Shown: positions 45,575 to 49,711 of the stretch, in pieces | How the letters are laid out: every line of letters starts with the position of its first letter | How positions within the stretch are numbered: the stretch's first letter is position 1 | Source of the DNA: a virus | Strand: one strand, 5' to 3' | Length of the DNA stretch: 49,711 nt | Virus record (IMG/VR): IMGVR_UViG_3300037076_000150 | Location: 1-49,711 of that record | Program-made: the position numbers and the translations under genes | The notes under the pieces: generated by a model | The model's database searches: none | Told to the model about the DNA's origin: nothing | The model's input: the letters and a program-made list of their open reading frames with translations, nothing else

Positions 45575-47452
45575 ATGACGGTCGAAGTCAAAACCACTAC
45601 AGGCGCTTCTACCTGGACCGTTCCTGCGGGCGTGACTTCTATACAAGTTGAGGCTATTGGCAATGGCGGCACGCCGACTATCGGCGGTGGCGCTGGTGGT
45701 GGTGCCTATGTGATGGTGGCGGCTATCCCTGTAACCCCTACCAACACAGTTTGGTTAAACATTGGTACGGCTGGGGGAACGACTCCCACTTGGTTAAATG
45801 TTGCAAGCAATGCTGCGCCAACATTAGTATCGCAAGGCGTTCTAGCCGACTACGGAAGAAATTCTGGGGGTTCAACAGGCGGCGCTGGCGGTGCTATTGC
45901 AAACTGTATTCCTACTTCCGTGGGAGGAGGCAATCTAGCGTATGCTGGAGGCACTGGTGGCGCTCGTGGAGCGTCTGGCAGTAATGGAGGTGGCGGCGGT
46001 GCTGCTGGCCCAGATGGAGCAGGACAAGTCGGTGGCGCGGGGGATGCTACTTCGGCTACTTCTGGCGGCGGAGGTGGCGGTGCAGATGGATCGTCAAGTA
46101 CCGCAGGGCAAATTGGCCAAACTTTAGCTGGTGGTGCTGGTGGTCAAGGACCCGCCGGATCAGGCTCCGGTGCTGGCGCTACATCTGTGGCGACGGCCCA
46201 AGTTGGCACTGATGGCGGCGGGGGTGGCGGTGGATTTGTAACAACAAATCCTAATGGAGCCCAAGGCGGTACGCACACAATTACTGCGTGGGGATCGGGC
46301 TTCGGTCCAGGCGGTGGCGGGGGCGGTAAAGAAGGAGCGGCAAGCAATGCCGGGGGGTCCGGTGGTACTTACGGCGGTGGAGGTGGCGCTTACCTCACTT
46401 CTGTCGGCGGCCAAGGCATCATCGTTATTACTTATACTTCTAGTACGGCTTGGACGGGTTCATTTGTAGGTTCAGGCTCAGGGACTTTTACGGGAGGCGT
46501 ACAAGCTTTATTAGTTGCTAGTACTTCTCTTTCGGGGGGAAGCAACTTAGCAGTTGATACTCAGGACTTCTTAGCTGCTACAGCTACTTTTATCAGCGTT
46601 GGTAGCCTAAGTGCTACTACTAATGTTCTGGTAGCTGCTCAGACTAATTTTGTTGGTATTGGTAATTTATCTGCAACTGCAAGTATTGTTAGTGCTACTA
46701 TATTTGTTACAGCTGCTTTTGTTGGTACTGGTTCTCTAACTGTTATTACTGCAGCAACCTTACGAACTGCTTCTGCCGCTTTTGTTGGTACTGGTTCTCT
46801 AACTGTTATTACTGCAGCAACCTTACGAACTGCGTCTGCCGCTTTTGTTGGTACAGGTCATCTATCAATAAACACAAATGCCTTACTTGCTGGGTTGGCT
46901 GCCTTTCATGGGGTAAGCTCGCTAACTGCTAATACTAAATCTTTATTCGCTGCCATTATTGCTTTCGCGGGTACTGGAAAGCTAAGTGCCGCTGCTGTTC
47001 AAAACTCTCTTGCGGTTGTAGGTTTTGCTGGATTAGGTAATCTTTCAGCTACCCTTACGGCTATATTCCCAATAGCATGTACCCTTAATGGTACAGGTGG
47101 ATTACTAACAAGCGCCACGCTTTTGCAAGTTGGGTCTGCTGCTTTTGTGGGTGTGGGGAGTTTTGCAGTCCATGTAGGAGTAAATACAGCCATTCTCGCT
47201 GCCTTTGCAGGAGCAGGACAGTTGTCAGCTACAGCAGGCGTAATATACACTATTTTTGCGACGTTTAGTGGTGCAGGTAGTCTACTAGCCAATGTTCTTG
47301 ATTTTCTGTTTAATGCCACGGCTACTTTCTCTGGGAGTAGCAAGATGTGTGCCCAAGCCATTGTTCGTTTAGGTCCAAAAGGTGTTAAAGTTAATCAATT
47401 TGTGTTTGGTTCTGGCACTGCTTTTAATCGTATTATTCAGGCTGCGAAGTAA
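45575..47452 (+). CDS. Glycine-rich tail fibre with F-x-G-x-G-S-L repeats
   Basis: 625 residues from ATG 45575; a reading frame extends 135 nt upstream into the previous gene without start signals. Residues 1-290 are a glycine-rich fibre domain (STWTVPAGVTSIQVEAIG, then GGGGG and GAGG runs). From about 300 on there are some 11-12 repeats of about 27-30 residues, each A-x-F-x-G-x-G-x-L-S-x-x-x, e.g. AAFVGTGSLTVITAATLRTA. Ends in a non-repeat tail (QFVFGSGTAFNRIIQAAK). It is probably an elongated fibre for host adsorption. Repeat number may vary. Confidence 0.75.
   Translation: MTVEVKTTTGASTWTVPAGVTSIQVEAIGNGGTPTIGGGAGGGAYVMVAAIPVTPTNTVWLNIGTAGGTTPTWLNVASNAAPTLVSQGVLADYGRNSGGSTGGAGGAIANCIPTSVGGGNLAYAGGTGGARGASGSNGGGGGAAGPDGAGQVGGAGDATSATSGGGGGGADGSSSTAGQIGQTLAGGAGGQGPAGSGSGAGATSVATAQVGTDGGGGGGGFVTTNPNGAQGGTHTITAWGSGFGPGGGGGGKEGAASNAGGSGGTYGGGGGAYLTSVGGQGIIVITYTSSTAWTGSFVGSGSGTFTGGVQALLVASTSLSGGSNLAVDTQDFLAATATFISVGSLSATTNVLVAAQTNFVGIGNLSATASIVSATIFVTAAFVGTGSLTVITAATLRTASAAFVGTGSLTVITAATLRTASAAFVGTGHLSINTNALLAGLAAFHGVSSLTANTKSLFAAIIAFAGTGKLSAAAVQNSLAVVGFAGLGNLSATLTAIFPIACTLNGTGGLLTSATLLQVGSAAFVGVGSFAVHVGVNTAILAAFAGAGQLSATAGVIYTIFATFSGAGSLLANVLDFLFNATATFSGSSKMCAQAIVRLGPKGVKVNQFVFGSGTAFNRIIQAAK
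46715..46840 (+). repeat. 63-bp tandem duplication in the fibre gene
   Basis: 46715-46777 and 46778-46840 are identical except for one base (T/G), encoding two copies of a 21-residue unit. Unlike the older diverged protein repeats around it, this copy is recent. Confidence 0.85.
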
Positions 47453-47455
47453 GTT

Positions 47456-47899
47456 ATGACAGTCCGGGCAGGATCATTTGTAAGTGTAGGCCAGAGTTCT
47501 CTTTCTGTTGCAGCTAATACAGCCTTAATAGCACAAACCGTTTTCTCTGGTACTGGTTCACTTTCTGCTAACGCTGCGCGACTCACAACCTTTGATCTAT
47601 CAGAAGTATTTGCAGGCGTAGGTTCTCTTTCTGCTTCTGCACAGACATTTATCTACTTGAGTGAAAGATTTGCAGGTGCAGCTAGCCTTTCTGTTTATGC
47701 AACAATGAATTCGGTATCTATAGTGTTTATGGGGCAAGGAGGTCTTTCTGTTACAGATAGAGCAGTCTTATCTGCGTCAGCTAGTTTTGCAGGTAATAGT
47801 AAGATTTGTGTTTTTGCTAACGTGCTTCTTGCTACCCGTGGAGTTGTTCATAATGTTATGCGTCCCGGCTCCGGCCCAACCAATAATGTGATTGTATGA
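47456..47899 (+). CDS. Second F-x-G-x-G-S-L repeat fibre protein
   Basis: 147 residues from ATG 47456. Five repeats: S-F-V-S-V-G-Q-S-S-L-S-V, VFSGTGSLSANAARL, VFAGVGSLSASAQTF, RFAGAASLSVYATM, VFMGQGGLSVTDRA, then SFAGNSKICVFANVLLATRG. The end resembles the end of the previous fibre (S-G-S-S-K-M-C-A-Q-A...L-G-P-K-G). It may be a duplicated fibre tip or a second subunit. Confidence 0.7.
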   Translation: MTVRAGSFVSVGQSSLSVAANTALIAQTVFSGTGSLSANAARLTTFDLSEVFAGVGSLSASAQTFIYLSERFAGAASLSVYATMNSVSIVFMGQGGLSVTDRAVLSASASFAGNSKICVFANVLLATRGVVHNVMRPGSGPTNNVIV

Positions 47900-48288
47900 G
47901 ACCACACGGAAATCATGCTAGAGTTAATCCGTCTGACCCGGCTGCTCTCGCAGTTTGTGATCGTTGTGGACGTTGGTTCAACCATAAGGATTTAGTTTGG
48001 CAGTTGGCTTGGGCCGGTACGCAAATTTATAACACCCAGGTTCTTGTTTGTACACAAGGGGACTGCTACGATACTCCTAATGAGCAACTTCGTACTATCA
48101 TTCTACCCCCAGATCCACCACCTATCTTGAATGCACGTGTGCCTAACTTTGCTTACGAGGAACAGACCATACGCATCACTGAATATAATTCACCTAAGAA
48201 TCCACCCTGGGGGGCAGGACCACAAATGGCACGATGCCTACAAAATGGCACCGTCTCGCGCATTTTAGAATTCAACACGAGTAGTTAA
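47896..48288 (+). CDS. Virion-module protein with zinc-knuckle-like motif
   Basis: 130 residues from ATG 47896 (ATGA). CDRCGRWFNHKDLVWQLAWA, then V-L-V-C-T-Q-G-D-C-Y-D-T-P-N-E-Q-L-R-T-I-I-L-P-P-D-P-P-P: a C-x2-C and C-x4-C zinc-type site followed by a Pro-rich strand. This arrangement is familiar from phage tail operons, but its role is not known. Confidence 0.65.
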   Translation: MRPHGNHARVNPSDPAALAVCDRCGRWFNHKDLVWQLAWAGTQIYNTQVLVCTQGDCYDTPNEQLRTIILPPDPPPILNARVPNFAYEEQTIRITEYNSPKNPPWGAGPQMARCLQNGTVSRILEFNTSS

Positions 48289-48639
48289 ATGACCGCACCC
48301 TTTATTCCGCTTGATGGCCGCATCACGAGTTTGCAAAGTCTTCCGCTTGCCTTAACAGGGGATGAAGTTATTGAGATTGTTTCCCCTGGTAACGCAACTA
48401 ATGGAAATAACTATCAGGTACTACTCAGCGTCCTTGCTGCATTCTTCTCAACGAATGTAGGGTTACAAGCGTACACAGTGACAACGTTGCCAACTCCTTC
48501 TGCTGCAGGAGCGATGGCTTACGTTACGGATGGTGACTCTGGGCTTGCTTGGGGAGATACTGTGGTAAATACTGGGGCAGGAGCTACCCAGTACGCTGTG
48601 TGGTTTAATGGAAGCAACTGGACGGTATTTGGTAAATAA
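48289..48639 (+). CDS. Small fibre/tail protein
   Basis: 116 residues. ALTGDEVIEIVSPGNATNGN-NYQVLLSVLAAFF, then AYVTDGDSGLAWGDTVVNTG-AGATQYAVWFNGSNWTVFGK: beta-rich modules common in phage fibres and tail assemblies (A-x-V-T-D-x...W-x-G-x-x-W). It starts directly after the previous stop. Confidence 0.65.
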   Translation: MTAPFIPLDGRITSLQSLPLALTGDEVIEIVSPGNATNGNNYQVLLSVLAAFFSTNVGLQAYTVTTLPTPSAAGAMAYVTDGDSGLAWGDTVVNTGAGATQYAVWFNGSNWTVFGK

Positions 48640-48641
48640 TC

Positions 48642-49352
48642 ATGGCCCTAACCTACACAACTTTTGTAACCTCGTTGGCAAACCTTTTGGTCGTACCACC
48701 AACGGACCCAAATTTTGTGCTTGTGCTCCCCAACATTATTGATGATGCTGAACAGAGAATATATCGTGAACTTGATTTGCTCTCTACCATTGTACGTGAC
48801 AATTCAGGGGTGCTAACGCCTAACAGTCGCAATTTTACTTTCCCCCAGCATTTTGTTGTAAGTGAATCAATCAATGTATTTACCCCAGTAACGGTCAACA
48901 CTTATCGCAATCAGTTAATAGCGGTCTCTCGTGAGTTCCTAGATGCTGTATACCCTGATGAAATAGCAGGAGGGTGTTGTGGTCCTGCTGTGCCAGAGTA
49001 CTACGCTATGATTACGGATCAGACAATCATTGTGGGGCCAGCGCCTGATGCAGCTTACACAATGGAAGTTGTGGGTACAATTAGGCCAGCGCCACTTAGC
49101 AATGCAAATCAGACTACGTATTTGACATTGTACTTGCCAGATTTATTCTTTACGGCTGCCCTCGTCTTCGGTTACGGCTATTTGAAAGATTATGGTGCTA
49201 GTACTGATGATCCGAATGCACCTGCTAATTGGGCAGCACATTATAATGCACTGAAGCAGTCAGCTGACATTGAAGAGAATCGTAAAAAGTACGCATCTCA
49301 GGCTTGGACGCCCAAATCGCCTGCTCCGCTTGCCACTCCACCCCGCACCTAG
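48642..49352 (+). CDS. Phage adaptor-like tail connector
   Basis: 236 residues. LPNIIDDAEQRIYRELDLLS, S-R-N-F-T-F-P, N-T-Y-R-N-Q-L-I-A-V-S-R-E-F-L-D-A-V-Y-P, P-E-Y-Y-A-M-I-T-D-Q-T-I-I-V-G-P-A-P-D and Y-L-P-D-L-F-F-T-A-A-L-V-F-G-Y are the landmarks of phage adaptor proteins that sit between portal and tail. Helix-strand-helix layout and length agree. Whether it joins the portal or the tail is not shown. Confidence 0.7.
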   Translation: MALTYTTFVTSLANLLVVPPTDPNFVLVLPNIIDDAEQRIYRELDLLSTIVRDNSGVLTPNSRNFTFPQHFVVSESINVFTPVTVNTYRNQLIAVSREFLDAVYPDEIAGGCCGPAVPEYYAMITDQTIIVGPAPDAAYTMEVVGTIRPAPLSNANQTTYLTLYLPDLFFTAALVFGYGYLKDYGASTDDPNAPANWAAHYNALKQSADIEENRKKYASQAWTPKSPAPLATPPRT

Positions 49353-49364
49353 AAGAGTTAGCCT

Positions 49365-49711
49365 ATGGCAGACCCTGTAACCAATAATTTTAGTCTCATT
49401 CAACCTACAGTTGGTGCTGACCTTAATATATGGGGAGGTGTTCTTAACAATGGTGTAGTTGCTGCTCTTGATGCTACGTTAGGGTCAAATCTAGCAGTTG
49501 CTATAACAGTGGCAGACGTCACGTTAACTGCTTCTCAGTGGCAGAATGCTATTTTTGTTGTAAGTGGTGTACTGACTGGCGCTCGGAACTTAATTCTGCC
49601 ACTCTCACCTAACTCAGCTACCGTTGCGGTAGGGGGACGCTTTGTAGTTGTCAATAATACAACGGCTGCGTATAGCCTTACTGTTAAGACTGCAGCGTCT
49701 GGCTCCACGGG
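49365..49711 (+). CDS. Tail/fibre protein, N-terminal fragment
   Basis: Open from ATG 49365 to the window end (115 codons). MADPVTNNFSLIQPTVGADL, then N-x-W-G-x-x-L-N-N-G-V-V-A-A-L-D is a frequent start of phage tail fibre or stabilisation proteins, with later beta strands (SGVLTGARNLILPLSPNSAT). Incomplete. Confidence 0.65.
   Translation, partial: MADPVTNNFSLIQPTVGADLNIWGGVLNNGVVAALDATLGSNLAVAITVADVTLTASQWQNAIFVVSGVLTGARNLILPLSPNSATVAVGGRFVVVNNTTAAYSLTVKTAASGST

Noticed and set aside
46144-46347. A proline-rich minus-strand frame opposite the fibre gene.
   Set aside because: It is the antisense reading of a glycine-rich coding region; no ribosome-binding site.

Overview
The window is a stretch of a large double-stranded DNA tailed-phage genome (Caudoviricetes). 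Evidence is a family-A DNA polymerase, sliding clamp and clamp loader, gp32-like SSB and RecA, followed by small and large terminase, portal, scaffold, major capsid protein and a long run of virion and tail genes. Almost all lie on the + strand and are packed with ATGA, TAATG or TTGA stop/start overlaps. Both ends of the window cut genes. No integrase, lysis gene, RNA polymerase, helicase or primase is visible, so lifestyle and family stay open. The host is probably Gram-negative (heptosyltransferase-type GT9 gene, sigma70-like promoters). An alphaproteobacterial host would fit some accessory proteins, but that is a weak inference.

Layout: 1-8622 is the replication and recombination block: DUF3310 protein, clamp, UDG-PolA fusion, a homing-endonuclease-like insert, clamp loader, a possible mediator protein, SSB and RecA. 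8679-13530 holds a NusG paralogue and the packaging genes; a TnpB gene, a cold-shock protein and a 54-residue ORF separate the small from the large terminase. 13531-21173 is an unusual, visibly more GC-rich island between large terminase and portal. It has 16 genes on the minus strand and 18 on the plus strand, nearly all 30-115 codons. They diverge from one roughly 110-bp control region near 16852-16961 and are joined by strand-specific conserved stop/Shine-Dalgarno linkers. Most of these genes are too short for ordinary gene calling.

21371-35292 is the head module: KTSC protein, portal, a run of small genes, GroES-like protein, scaffold, two paralogous putative decoration proteins, major capsid protein and a multidomain homing endonuclease. 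35434-38992 carries further virion proteins: a beta-helix protein, KRGG-repeat proteins and connector-like proteins. 38995-44452 is a six-gene glycan cassette: GT9, methyltransferase, short UDP-sugar dehydrogenase, epimerase/dehydratase, sugar C-methyltransferase and DUF5672. A GIY-YIG endonuclease follows. 45171-49711 is tail or fibre material, including a glycine-rich fibre with F-x-G-x-G-S-L repeats that recur in three genes.

The strongest candidates for something undescribed are the divergent microgene island with its apparently leaderless first gene, the TnpB with ωRNA-like hairpins lodged between the terminase genes, and the glycan cassette embedded in the structural module. All functional calls rest on motif recognition by eye; no database search was run.
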